From Ashinkailepas kermadecensis (lineage: Eukaryota; Arthropoda; Thecostraca; Neolepadidae), in NCBI GenBank assembly GCA_034440615.1, contig JAOTOM010003177.1, positions 22,501-86,500 of the forward strand: DNA of 64,000 nucleotides, written 5' to 3'. Every line of letters starts with the position of its first letter. Position 1 is the first letter of the stretch. The position numbers and the translations under genes are program-made. A model generated the notes under the pieces. That model had not been told where the DNA came from. It did not search any database and was given only the letters and a program-made list of their open reading frames with translations. Below, piece after piece: positions 9,296-23,018 of the stretch.

Positions 9296-11479
9296 CTGCT
9301 GTGGCGTGGGCGTGGCCAGGCTCACGGTCGGTCGGCAAGCGTGGCGCCCCCTGTTCTCACACGGAGATCGCTGGAGGTCTGGGCGACGTCACACACGCCG
9401 GCACCAACACGCTCTCAAGGGAGGCTGCTCGAGGGCGCCAGGTGCTGAAAGGTCACGTGACTGGTGTCGGCAGTAGGCGATGTCGGCGTGCTGCTGCAGG
9501 ACTGGAGTAGCTGAATTCACCTGTCTCCCCACGCTGTTTGTAAATATGTGTTTACTGTGGCATCTCCGCACTGTTTGACGGCGCCGTTCTCAGCGTGCGT
9601 GACCAGGCCGAGCGGGCGCAGATTGTGTCCCGCGCGGTGCCGAGATGCCGTGACTCGCGACGAGAGGCCCGTGGGGATCGGGCGACGCAAACAGCATCAT
9701 CGATCGTGCGGAATTGCGACAATGATTTGGTCGTGTCCGAAGAATGCCGCGCCCGACGGGAGTATTGTGCTCATGTTTTTTGTCTTCCGATTGTGAGAAT
9801 CGGCCACCGTTGCGCTTCTTCGCTGGTGATTTTCAATCAATTTGCGCAGTTTCTTTTCGTAGCGTTTGTAAAACATGGCATATGTGTCAAAATTGATATG
9901 TGTTGGTGCTTGTGTGTGTTTCGCTGGGAAGATCCTAACCATCCTAACCAAGCGTTAGGACTCATCCTAACCAAGCGTGGGCTCAAGGGGTCTCAAGTTC
10001 GGTCGTGTATGGACGTCATTTGATTGCAAATCTGATAAGTCTGCAGACAACAGCTATCCGCACACACGAAAACGCCTACATCACTGTTCGCTGTATATTA
10101 ATGTACGGTCTGTACAGCTCTTCACTGCCGCTCCTCGTTCAGCATGGCGACCAACTTTATGTCAACGACACGTCTGCGGCGCTTGGACATCGCGTGCAGT
10201 TTGTGCTCGGCGTAGTTTGCCATTGAGCGGGCGGAGTCTTGCTTGACAGTTTTAAGCTGACTATTGTGTTGAGGATATCACTCTCGAGTGAGTGCCACGT
10301 CCGCTCGCTTACGCTCAGAACATGGCTGATGCTCGACGGCCGGAACTGGTGCTGGCGAGGCGTTCACAACCGGGAGTGACGCCGTGGAATCGCTCCCCGC
10401 AGTTACATCCATGATGTCTATTGCCAGGTCCTCCGGGTGCAGGATGCACGATGTATCGCACTCCTGCAGGCTGGTTGAGGTCCTGAGAAAGGTGTCGATG
10501 GGTCTATGTCGGGTAGATCCAGAATGTCTGCAAAAGAACTCAGATGGTAAGGGAAGCTTCACAGTTCAATTTTATCGCGACAACATCTCGACAAGGAATG
10601 GAGAGAAGTCGGTAATCCCGGTGGTTTTTCTTGGCCGGGTGAGAATTGACGTTGACCCAGTGTGTGCTCTTGCAACCAATGAAAGACCGCACCCAGAAAC
10701 GCGCGGCCCTTTGGCATGATTCGTGCTTTTTTATTTGCAACTCATCTTGCAGCATCTTGCAGCATCTCATGTCCCATCATGGTCTGGAGGCATTACATCA
10801 GTTTTTTGGGACACGGTTCGTGGGTTGACGCTTCGCCTTTTCTGAGTGTTTATGTTCCTGTAGCTGTAGGTGCAGCCGTAGGGGTAGTTTGTGCCTGCCT
10901 CACTGCAGTTAGTGTTTTCAGATGGTTGGGATATCATGTTTTGATGGCCGCAAAATCAACAATAGATGAATGAATAGGCAAAGAATCATGTATGTATAAA
11001 CGAAGGAATGAAAATCTACTATCCCGTCCATGGCATTACTTCTCTGAATGTCTATTGCTTTAAAGGCCATGTGAACGTCCATTGTCCTTGTCAATGACTG
11101 GTGAATTGGTTACCTGGTTTGTTGCATAAAGCACACATATAGTGATTTGGTATGTAGCATTTCCTCAGCATCGAGTGGTGGGAATTCGAAGCGGGATTAT
11201 GCTTTCTCCGGTTATAATACTGTTTTCTAATTTTTAAAACCTAACAATTCTCCTCGGGTTTTGACATCCGTAGATTCAAGTATTACACTTGAAGATGTGT
11301 CTCCATGTGCGAAACCAATCCCGCTTGATAGAAAGGATGTATTCACTGCATCTTAGGTTCTGTGCCGTTGTTGCCACATAGCGTAATCAGTGGACGCTGT
11401 GTGCGTTGTGTGCTTCGCCAAGAATTCGACCGTTGGAAGGTGAATTTAACTTGCTACTAATAACTGTAAGATGCCGTTT
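9296..11479. other. Unassigned sequence, no supported gene
   Basis: Reading frames of 60-142 codons are scattered over both strands (for example 9595-10023 and 10384-10719). None shows a domain, a repeat relationship or a plausible exon structure. The first half is GC-rich, the rest AT-richer. Confidence 0.45.
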
Positions 11480-11849
11480 GTTGTATAACGGCATATATTC
11501 ATATACATACTGATGATTATAATGTCTCAACGTTTCAGCTTAATGCCTTCATCAGGATGACAAGTAGGATATTAAAAAAGCAAACGAAACAACATTCTAA
11601 ATTTACAGATTGACACGTGACAACGTCTACTACCTACTACACACTGGCGAAAGGTATTCAATCGAAATATCCTAAAGCACATGTGCACAAATATCAAAAT
11701 ATCGATCGGTCGTGGGTAGTCACAATCCGTATCTCATCATCGGATCGCATTCGACAAGGAAGATGTATATATCGCATCGGTGCAACATTCATATAGGGCG
11801 TTACGAGCTTTTATGACCGAGATGTGTGCGTGCAAATGTACTGTTTCGG

Positions 11850-11955
11850 GGGGGGGGGGTGCATGTGTGTGTGTATGTACATTTGTGTTAGTGTGCGTGT
11901 GGGTATGTGCATTTCTGTTAGTGTGAGGTCTACGTGTGTGTGTGTGTGTGTATTC
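11850..11955. repeat. GT-rich microsatellite
   Basis: G-run, TGTG and GTGTGT tracts within the 3' UTR of the Penelope-like relic. Confidence 0.85.
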
Positions 11956-12207
11956 GTGTAGTGTATCTTAAGTGTGTGGCCATATCCCGCTCCGGTCACC
12001 TTTGTCACGTCATGTCATTTGTCACATTTCCCTTAATTTTGCATGCTACTGCGTGGGCTAGTTTTATGAATCCCGGAGATGTGTTGATGCACTCTTCGGA
12101 ACTATATCGGCCACCTCCATTGTTTTCCTCGTATGCTTATTTTCTATCCTAACTAGTTCATGTTTCTCGTTCCAATCTGGGAGGTGGCCTGCCCTATCTG
12201 CATGGAT

Positions 12208-12260
12208 ATGGGCGCCAAATGACCCTGTAGTCGGCGCGCCCTTAAACCCAAATAATCAAT
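12208..12260 (+). mobile_element. 53-bp LINE insertion: hairpin plus tail only
   Basis: ATGGGCGCC...GGCGCGCCC and a short AATAATCAAT tail are flanked by a perfect direct repeat ATCTGCATGGAT (12196-12207 and 12261-12272, 13 bp if the preceding T is counted). It sits inside the Penelope-like element. The TSD shows a genuine target-primed insertion consisting only of the 3' terminal structure. Confidence 0.9.
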
Positions 12261-12599
12261 ATCTGCATGGATGACTATGGCATTGGATAGCCTATGGTTA
12301 CGAAGTCTCCTCTGTGCTCCCCCATCCGTTCCTTAATGGAGCGGCCTGTCTCACCAATATATGCTTTTGCGCACCCTCCACACGGAATCTTGTAGGTATA
12401 TAGCCAACTTGCTGTCACTGCCGGATTTTGGATGCTGAGTGCGAAGGATGACCCTTATCCTCTGCCCAGTGGACTCTACTATTCTTACCATGCCGCCCAT
12501 ATAACGGGAAATGTTTACGGTATTGTGCTGTATGGGAGCTATAATGGGCTATATATGGGTTTTGTTTGTCCATTGTCCGGAAAGGAAAAGTACTCGCTT

Positions 12600-13880
12600 A
12601 CAATGCAAAGCCCAGGTATTTTATTCCCCGGATCTATCTTAAGAACAGATTAAGAAAAACCGGCTACGCCACGCTCACGCACTTAACACACAAAGCGAGG
12701 CCAAACGCCGTACTATCAAGCGTCGATAGGACGCCACTTCCACTCATGCCAGTGCAGCGTCTGTTGTTGGTGACGTCAATGAATATCCTCCATACGTGGT
12801 TCGACGGGTACGTTCCTGCAAAGCTTTCTGGTCGAGCTAGTTTTCCGTGTGACAGTTGGAGACGAGCTGTTGAACAGAGTCAGAAACACACGGCATTTCC
12901 CAAGGCAGTGTTCCAAGTGTTGAGCTGTTCTCCATCATGATAAGCGACATAGGCACTGTGCTTCCGCTGGAGATATGACATTCGATTTTCGTTGATGACT
13001 TCGCTATGTGGTGTGGGACAGCCAGTGTGTAGCCTATTTAACGGCGTTCCAGTTAGCAGAAAGCCGACTTTAACGGTGGAACACAACATGTGGTTTTATA
13101 TTTTCAACGGCGAATACTAATGCATTGCATTTATGTTGCCGATGCTGTCGTGTAATGGGCCTTCCGTTGTATGAACCCGTGTATATGCCGCAACGGCCGG
13201 TGGTGGAGTTTCCTCGTGTTCACTTTCACAGTCGGCTGAGCTACCAGGACACTTAGCATGATTTCCGATTAACTGTTTCAAGGCTCTGGTCGACTTGAGT
13301 GTTTCTCGCACGAGCTACGGTGCAAACAGGCTCATTGGTCATTGGTGCAAACAGCTCATTGTTACTGTTGTCCCGGTCCCTTGTTCGTTCGAAGCTTGAT
13401 TTCACTCGGTTCGTCCATGATGATGATGCCGTTGCCACCAACAAGCGCAGACTTTACTCAGTACATCTTACTGCTCTTCGTATTTGTACTCATGCATTTC
13501 GTACATCGCCGATTCCAAGTCTCCTCGCGGAGACTAAGGAGCCGCAGCTCTCTTTGCGCAGAGTGGGATTGTGACTGCCCTATGTGTATATGATGCGACA
13601 ATTTCCGGCCAATCCGGTGTTTGCTTAACTTCTCTTGTTTGCTGGCACTGTTTTCTGGAGGTCGCCTGCGCATTGTTCCCCTTCCTGTATCCGTGTGCGC
13701 GATCATCTGAGCGATCGTGGTGTTCTATTGCAGCAGTTCGGCAAATCGAGCGCATGCAGATGTCTCAGTGGTAGAGTGCAAAAGAGCACCCCCGTCTCCT
13801 TGAATGTGGCGAGGAAGATGTCGCTGGTCATCGGTCAGGTTACCCGGACTGGAGATCCACCGCTCCCGGCTTGGAACATC
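12600..13880 (+). pseudogene. LINE E, heavily decayed RT
   Basis: Fragments align in order to the RT of the other LINEs, in changing frames: KKNRLRHAHALNT (about 12650, from FRKNRST..HILALDT), GTFLQSFL..LVFRVTVGDEL (12808-12870), GISQGSVPSVELFSIMISDIG (12893-12955), FVDDFAMW (12990-13013), RSLVRSKLDF (13379-13408), AFRTSPIPSLLAE (13497-13535), and PPLPAWN before RNase H would start (13858-13880). The catalytic Asp pair is present but many frameshifts make it inert. No RNase H or hairpin follows, so the 3' end is lost. Confidence 0.8.
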
Positions 13881-15796
<1,916 letters not shown>

Positions 15797-16140
15797 GCCC
15801 GATGGACGATCTCAGCAATTACGAAGTTGTTGTCGATGAAAGTTGCAGTAATTTATGTTTTTTTTAATTAATGTCGTGGTTTTGACCTACAACCGTAATG
15901 AATATTTTCCTTTAAATGCCTTTAAATCGCCCCCAAATGGCGTAGTGGCGCTGTAATCGCAACAATAGAAAATGCCCGATGGACGATCTCAGTAACTGAT
16001 GTACCGATCTTCGTGAAAATGGCTCTAAAATAAACTTCGACATTGATTTGGGACCATTTCAGTCATTTCCATGCAATATTAATGGGTAGAAAGCCACGAA
16101 ATGGGGGATTGAAATTCCAGATTTTCCCGATGGACGATCT
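15797..16140 (+). repeat. Three spaced copies of CCCGATGGACGATCT
   Basis: The 15-mer lies in longer similar contexts at 15797-15815, 15974-15992 and 16126-16140. The first and third are preceded by GAAATTCC and all three by a T- or A-rich stretch. Spacing is about 177 and 152 bp, suggesting a diverged tandem array. Confidence 0.7.
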
Positions 16141-16439
16141 ACGAAAGTAACTTACAGAATTGCGCCAAACACACACTGATCCATGTCTTTTCACCGTATT
16201 AGATGAGTTGAGGTAGTTAAGAGAACAATTAACATATGAAATAGGAAATAGACTCTTAACACGGAAGTTAGTACAACCGTTAACCAAACTTTCAGTCATC
16301 CTGCAAATATATCACCCATCTCTAATTGAATTGTGATGTAACCCCGCCACCTTGAGACTGCCCTGGCTTCCCTGGACTTGGGTAGGCTGTTTGCGTGCGG
16401 TGAATTGGCGTCAAAATTATAGGGATTGGAGGTTCGAAG

Positions 16440-16507
16440 TCAATGGGGCATGACCAAACTACGCCCGCTCAGTTCCCGCTAGGTGGCAGTGTCACCGTAG
16501 CGGTTAT
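16440..16507 (+). repeat. Left terminal inverted repeat of ISL2EU element
   Basis: Pairs with 21437-21496. The outer 13 and inner 17 bases are identical and the middle is diverged. Confidence 0.9.
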
Positions 16508-16670
16508 AGAACGCGCGGCATTCATTGCGCATACTGCACGCCAAATAGCGTTCATCGTGTATTTCCCTTGTGTTTCGGGCGTTTGGTGGGTCGGTGTCAA
16601 GTGTTTTTTGGAGGGCTTTAGTCATTATTTGCTACGTTTTGCGTTGCAGTTATTGCTTCTGAATACTGAT

Positions 16671-18235
16671 ATGGAGAAATACGGAGGTCTTCAAACTGGG
16701 CAGCTGAAGGATCGGCTTCGGCAGAGGGGAGCTAGAGTTTCTGGGAGGAAAAGAGATCTTATCGAGCGTCTGGAGGCCTACGACAGGAATGACAACTTCG
16801 GTCAAGAACCCATCCTCTGTGTGAACGAAGAGGAGCATTTTTTTTTATTCCGAAGGACATTAAAATGGTGACAATCAGCTCAAAACATCATAGTCAGATG
16901 CCCAGGTTGGATTATGGTTCCATTCAGGACTACGTCTGTGATAACGATGTGGTCATGCCTAAATGTGCATTTCCGATTTTCAAAGCGAAGTTTGTTCAGA
17001 CTGTGCTGTTCGGAATGAGTGATGAGTTCTTCTACTTCAAAGCAACAGTTAAGGCGGAAATGAGGAAGCACGTTGCTTACCATGTGTCTGTTGCTATTGA
17101 CATGTCTGCATCTGTGCAGCATGGCTTCTGTGAGTGCACTGCTGGGAGCGGCATGCACGCACAATGCAAACATGTTGCTGTGCTCCTGTTTATGCTGGAA
17201 AATTTTGTCCGAACGGGTGAGGTTCTGCTGGAGAAGACATGTACGGAAAAAGAAAAAGAGTGGAATAAGCCAGTCAAAAGGAAGCTTGTGCATTCACCAA
17301 TGAAATGTCGGAAGGTGTCGTACAAGGTGAGCAAATATGCAGGGGATGGTACTGATAGTACTAAAGTAAGTAATCCTGTGAAAACATGCACAGTTAGTGT
17401 GGAGCAAACTGCCAGATTTCGGAGTCTTATAACCAACTTTGAGTGCTCAAAAGAAGTGAGGTTGGGAGCGTCGGGGATATTTATCAACAAAGGCAAGCAG
17501 CTTGACATTGCCAAGGATCATCACTACCTTAAAGAGGATCCAAGAGAGGTCATGGTCTCAAAGCTGCACAATGTTTCAGTGAAACAGGCTGAAGTTATTG
17601 AACGGAAGACAGTATCCCAGTCATCAAGCCACCTGTGGTTGAAAGAGCGCAGCATCCGCCTGACATCATCAAACTTTGGGCCCGTGATGCGGCTTGCTGA
17701 TAATGGCAATGGAAGAAAGCTGGCAGAAAGGATTTTCCTCCAGACAAAGTCCCTGGCTTACCTTCCAGCCATCCAGTATGGAAAGGCCAAAGAGCCATAT
17801 GTCAGGAAGCTCTTTGAGAGGGTGACTGACCACAATGTCGAGAGGTGTGGTCTAGTCATAGACACAACGAACACCATGCTGGCATGCAGTCCTGATGGAA
17901 GGATCGATGGAAGGACAATTCTTGAAATAAAATGTCCCTACTCTGCAAGGAACAAGAGCCTGGAAGAAGCTAAGCTGCCCTACCTAAGAATGCGGGAGGA
18001 TGGTAGTTGGGAGCTTAAGAAAACATCGAACTACTACTACCAGATCCAGGGGCAGTTGGGCATTACTGGAGCCAGCAGGTGTTATCTGGCGATATTTTCC
18101 CAGCAGAAGCCACATCCCGGGCACCTGGAATGGCTGGTAATAAGGAAAGTGCCCGGACTGTATCTGGATGTCATGGTGCCAAAGCTGCGCAAGTTTTATG
18201 AGCAGCATGCAGTGGACATTCTACTGTCACGCTGA
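16671..18235 (+). CDS. YqaJ-like exonuclease of ISL2EU (SAP-SWIM-YqaJ), one frameshift
   Basis: Start ATG at 16671 opens a SAP DNA-binding module (LKDRLRQRGARVSGRKRDLIERL, residues about 10-32). The frame then breaks in a run of nine T (16838-16846); one indel there joins it to the 16847-18235 frame through FFIPKDIKMV, so the Met at 16865 is internal. Next comes a SWIM zinc finger (FCECTAG..MHAQCKHVAVLL, CXCXnCXH). The YqaJ/lambda-exonuclease fold follows: IQYGKAKEPYVRKLFE, ACSPDGRID and ILEIKCPYSA (the metal-binding D...E-x-K) and YYYQIQGQLGITG. It ends with a stop at 18233-18235. Known ISL2EU elements encode such a second protein; its role in transposition is not established. AATAAA near 18633 may be the poly(A) signal. 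Confidence 0.88.
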
Positions 18236-19318
18236 GCATGCCAGCTTTGGCATTTTGGACAGCCTATGTGCCTTTGATCAAGTCATGTTACATGATCTTG
18301 GACCTTGTGTGCTGCTTGGTTTTCCTACAGACAAATATGTCAATGAGTCACAGAAGTGTTGTGCTGACACACTGCTGTCCTTCCCATACCAGATGGCCGG
18401 CAGGTGACTCCTTTCTGCCAGCTTTCTCACCATTGTGGGTAGTTTCGTTTGTACTTTTGAGGAACATACAGCGAAGATTGTATTTTACTGTTCAAAATGC
18501 CAGCTGGATCATATTGTCTGACCTATGTTGTTGAGCAAGTTGTGCTATATTTTCTGGGACCTCGTGCGATGTACAGGGTTCTGTTGCAGACAAGCATACA
18601 TTGAGTCTGCCAGATGTACACTTCAAACCTGAAATAAAGAGGATAAAGGAATGGAAATATTTTCAATATTGGAATGGTGCTGGATTCAACAACTGAATGA
18701 ATGGAATATGAACTCACTGGTACAGCATAGGACTGAAACAGAACATATGATATAGGAAATAACATTGCAAATAATTGGCTGAACATATGAGGATGGTGCT
18801 CGCAGTTTCCATTCATTCCACATTCGTCCTCTGCCCAGCGCATTTAAATACACCAACTGTTACTTGCACAGTGTATTTGATTGCCATTCTGCAGATTACA
18901 AAGGACACAGCCTTGTGCACTGCATACAGTGCCAGTTTATTTGGAAACAATATTCTACCATTTTCAGCACCCGGGGACAATCCAGGACAGTGTATTATCC
19001 TTGTGCAAGATACAAAAGATGCAGCCTCACACACTTCTCACAATGCATGTTTTCATGCACAACATTATTCCACAGCTTTCAGAGCTCGGTGCAAATCAGG
19101 ATGGACGGATACACATCTGGCTGCCCAAGTAATTCCTTTCTGATGGGGAGGCTGTCATTACAATATTCAGTTGCCACTAATATGGAGCAATCTCTGAATG
19201 ACAGAGAGGTTGAATGGACATGGATGCCACATGGCACTAATTGCTGATACAAGATTCCAAATTCCGGAAACCTTGGCCAGAATGCATGTCCAGCCGGTGA
19301 CACTGTTAACTTGCCATC
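18236..19318. other. Intergenic region between convergent transposon genes
   Basis: No gene. Two weakly similar blocks beginning ATGCCAGCT (about 18238 and 18498) suggest an old local duplication. Possible poly(A) signals for both genes lie here. Confidence 0.5.
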
Positions 19319-21018
19319 TCACACGATGGCAGGCTTCAGGTTGCACATGAATGCACAAATATAGACAATCTCCGAAGCCAAATACACGCGTTGCCTGTGA
19401 AGGGGTTCTCTTAGAATTTTGAAAGTTTTTGCCAGACCTATCAGGCGCTCTACATGAATGCGCTTCTTAGTGATCAACCTTGAAGCCATCACAGCACTGC
19501 TAGAGAGTTGTGTTTTGCCCTTGACAAATGCAGGTGTCACTAGCTTGACATCTTTTAGTGCCAATATGTCCTGAATTTGGAACCCTCTATCAGCAAGCAC
19601 TGCATCGCCTGGCTTTAACCTATCCATGATGCCACATCTCTCAAATAACTCTCTATCACTTGTGGAACCACCATAGGCTTCAGAACAGAAAGTTATAGCA
19701 CCACTCCAAGATATTCCAATGAGCACTTTGAAGGTGTTAGCTTTTTTGTACGTGGAATATGTTGCCTGTTGCTGTTCCGGGTTGAGCGGCACCTGAATGC
19801 TGCACTCAGTACAGTCTATTGTAACGATGGCCTCCCCATGAGGAACCGATTCCTTGGGAGGCCAGATATCGATCTGTTTGAACAAATTTGACATAAACAC
19901 AATCCACTTGTTAAAAATTATGCCTACCACCTGGCGGCTGACCTGAAAAAGTGCGGCCATGGCATTATCTGGGAGGTTAAGCCTCAGCTTGATGAGCACC
20001 ATGAAAAGCTGATTTTCAGTTGTCAACCGACTGCCTTTGACAAGTTCCTCGCTGGGGTTAATGATGGTAAGTACCAGCTTGAAAAAAATAATAGTCACTG
20101 AGACCAGTCATAGCCTTGATATTGTTGGGATCATTCTTCAGGGTTTGAATATCCAAGGCCTCTCTCTGCTTTGCCTGAACATTCAGCAGTTCACCTGATA
20201 GCTTAGTTTGTGAAGCACAATCAACAGCCTGGTTACCAAACATCACCATACCTGCTTCATCACCACCTCCATCTGAGTCACAGGCTGATGCAGCATACTC
20301 AGTCTCCACATTTACAACATCACACACTGGCAGAAAGATGTCTGCATCTTCTCCAGTCTCAGTAGACAATGCCGATGTATTTACCTCTCCACCTACAGTT
20401 ACACGCTCTTCATCCATCATTCTCTTACTGTTCCGTGCTTGCCGCCCTGCTGCCCTGGCTTCTCGTCTCTCTTCACTCTCAGTTTTTGCTGCTGACCATT
20501 TAAAAACTGAGGGCATTGCACCAGACTTCAGCCGCATCCTGACTGGGTCGTCACCTGGAAAAGATGGAGATTTGTGTTGTCGGTACATAATATGCGAAAT
20601 ACTTTTTACCCACATCATACACTTATTCCAGACAAGTGCTTGAGCAGTACTCGGTTTGCACTCTATGCTAGGTGTCCAGGTTGTTAATTGCTCATCATAA
20701 CTAAGATGCTGTAAAAATGTTTGATTGGTAAGCAAAATATGCATGTCATAATCTAGCTATGGTTCATCCACTTTTCAAACAGATAGCAGAAATGTATGCA
20801 GTACCTATCAAATACACTTACCATGAAATCTGACATCTGAATAGTCGGAGGGAAGAAAATGGTCGGCACATACTACTGAGTGCTTGGTAGGGCACCAGTT
20901 CTTCCTGTTGGGCGCTACTCTTCTCACTCTTGATATCCAGATCAGTCGGGAACTATTGTTCTTAGGGAACTTATGACCGCCAGCAGTCCTACAAAATGGT
21001 ACACAACATAATGTTGGC
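19319..21018 (-). CDS. ISL2EU transposase, THAP plus DDE, spliced, one frameshift
   Basis: Exon 1 (21018-20822) encodes a THAP zinc finger: CCVPFCRT, FPK, WI, RR, W.P and VVCADHF. A canonical intron (20821-20555) starts GTAAGTG and ends TTTTCCAG on the minus strand. Splicing keeps the frame and restores the THAP C-terminus (RLKSGAMPSVF). Exon 2 continues through a basic linker to 20104; one indel in an A7 run (20082-20088) then leads into the catalytic part (20098-19319). That part has HTH-like LRLNLPDNAMAALFQVS, VTIDCTE (D), VLADRGFQIQD (D) and KRIHVERLIG (E), and ends LKPAIV. A DDE nuclease of the DDE_4 type would cut the transposon ends. Confidence 0.87.
20555..20821 (-). other. Intron of the ISL2EU transposase gene
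   Basis: 267 bp with GT-AG borders (5' GTAAGTG, 3' TTTTCCAG). It splits the THAP domain between FHG and DDPVRM, and the coding phase is kept across the junction. Confidence 0.85.
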
Positions 21019-21436
21019 ATCTTCTTTTTCACTCAGCACACTTATTAACCTGAAAAATCCGCTCGTTCTCAATGAAATACAACGAAAATCCGAGGATAAA
21101 AACCAAAATACACCCATAAAATAGAAGTTGGTCCAGTCTGTGAATAAGCGATGGTAGAGATGTCCGAACGAAAATATTCAACACGCTTTGATGACGTCAC
21201 TGTAATTATTTCGGCACTAACTTCAATACATTATGTTAGTAGATTCCAATGTTACTGTGGAATAACAACCTAATTCACGTTTGTGATTTAGTTGTTGAAT
21301 TTCTCTTTCATTGTTCCACAATATATTGTTTTGATAATATGACGCAACGGGTGGACAATTTTTGAACGTTGGCACCATTCCACTCAGCATTTAGTCAAAT
21401 CTGGCGTTTATAATACGGTGGCGCGGCAAACTCACG

Positions 21437-21496
21437 ATAACCGCTACGGTGACAGCGCCACCATCGGCGGAGTTTGTCCCTAACATGCCCCATTGA
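21437..21496 (-). repeat. Right terminal inverted repeat of ISL2EU element
   Basis: The reverse complement matches 16440-16507 at both ends of the repeat. Confidence 0.9.
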
Positions 21497-23018
21497 ATGT
21501 TTCTGTCACTACCTCTCATGATGTATATTGCAAATTTTCCGTCTTGTACAAATTTATGGCACGGAACTACCTACTGAGGCGACTTGTACAATTGTGCATG
21601 GGTGCGCTATTTGTGTATCAGAATAAGTCATTGATGAATAGTTATAGAACATGTAAATAGACCACGAATCGTGTTTCTCGGTATTTACAATTAGTTGCCA
21701 TCATGTATAATTGCAGGGATGTGTTTGTTGTAATAGGGATACCATTGGCCTTGAAGCTAGAGTCAATCTTCTAATTGTAATGTGACTCAACTGACTTTCC
21801 CAATGTTATCAAAGCTTATCAAACTTCATCTATGTCAACAATATCAACAACAAAGTTCTCATCATAAGATTATCTTCAATTCAATTTCTCTTCATCAACT
21901 GGTGAAGATAAATTGAATGAATATGCCTGACTGTCACTGCTAGTATGCTCCTAAGCCAGACTGCAAAGTTTGGCACACAAGGAGGTTTTACAGCAGCTTT
22001 TTGCTCTCCATGTAGTCAGTTTTGATCCTTCCAAGTCTTGATCCTGGCTTCAACTAAAACATTCCAAACATGAACTAAAAAAGTACATTGGGGAACATAT
22101 AGTATTAATAAGAATTGGTTTCAATCAATTTTCTCAGCACTTGTTGACAAAAATTGTTGCTTGGTGGCAGGAATGAAAGTATTTTATGGATTGTTTTTAG
22201 TATAATTTTTACTTAAGCCATTTTATATTCCAAAACCCATATCCTAATAGATGGCAAGTAACAAATCAGTTGATGCACAAGCTCCCTACTCATGGGGTGT
22301 GTTGTGAATATGTGGCTAAGGCTCACGAAATGGTCACCAGTAGGGTTGGAAAATTCCAAAAAAGGAAAAAATTCAGCTGGAGCTTATTTTAGGCTTGTTT
22401 CGTGCTGTTTAGTTGTTGGTAGTTCATGCACAAAAACGGTGTGATCTAATCTATTTTAGTTTTTGCATGGCAGGCCTTCGAATTAACCCTATTCGTTGCT
22501 GGCTGTCCGCAGGTATACGGTAAGTTGCTGGGCAGAGGGGAGGGGCAGAATCTGCCCCCATACGATCTCGGCAACCGCTTGCCCTAGAGACTCCAGAGTG
22601 GGCTCAAACGAACCGTCGTGGTCTAAACTACACGATGGATGCCTTAAAAATCGAAAAATTTGGCAGGGGCGCAGTCAGGGAACGGAAAAGGTGGAAAGTC
22701 GGTGTTTACGGCTCTGGGGCATTTGGCCCCTATAACTCCGATTCTTTTGGTGCAAATCAGCTGAAATTGTAGATAACGAAGTTTCCGATGTTGCCAAGCC
22801 AATATATGACACTTAAAAAATTTGACAATCCAAAATTTAAAAAAATCAATTTTCTTTAAAAAAATTGAAAACATTTTTTTTCTCGAAAATAATATGGTCC
22901 AAAACACCCGATGCATAATTTTCGAGTCAAAAATCGTATAAACACCGGCGTAACATCAGCTACAAGGATGGACACACCAAAAAGCGAAAATTTCACTTCA
23001 CTCACTTTTCAATGTATT
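21497..23018. other. Unassigned AT-rich sequence
   Basis: No gene or repeat is identified. CAGGGGCGCAGTCAGGG at 22665-22681 resembles a hAT-type terminus, but I found no partner end. Confidence 0.45.

Larger units (their letters stand above)
11480..12430 (-). mobile_element. Penelope-like element, 3' part
   Basis: Read on the minus strand, 12408-12282 encodes YKIPCGGCAKAYIGETGR followed by SIKERMGEHR, the GIY-YIG endonuclease of Penelope-like elements with its preceding CX2C. After the embedded LINE tail the frame resumes in HLPDWNEKHELVRIENK and ends in STHLRDS and a stop near 12077. Downstream lie a CA-rich tract and a 3' region (11490-11590) with CTGATGAAGGCATTAAGCTG and AAACGTTGAGAC, typical of Penelope 3' ends. 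The RT domain is absent, so the copy is truncated, and a frameshift separates the two coding pieces. Confidence 0.75.
16440..21496. mobile_element. ISL2EU-type DNA transposon, two convergent genes
   Basis: Ends are imperfect inverted repeats starting TCAATGGGGCATG and ending GTCACCGTAGCGGTTAT (left 16440-16507, right 21437-21496 in reverse complement). Inside are a SAP-SWIM-YqaJ exonuclease gene on + and a THAP plus DDE_4-type transposase gene on -, the two-protein content known for ISL2EU (IS4EU) elements. Both genes are open apart from one indel each in a homopolymer, so the copy is young or nearly intact. The 2-bp TSD expected for this superfamily cannot be fixed because bases flanking the inverted repeats are ambiguous. 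Confidence 0.88.

Noticed and set aside
10384..10719. 111-codon open frame
   Set aside because: No motif, no homology I can recognise, surrounded by similar-length random frames on both strands.
16865..18235. Exonuclease gene starting at the Met at 16865
   Set aside because: The upstream SAP domain joins it in frame after a one-base correction in the T-run, so this Met is internal.
22665..22681. hAT-type terminus CAGGGGCGCAGTCAGGG
   Set aside because: No matching inverted end or 8-bp duplication found nearby.
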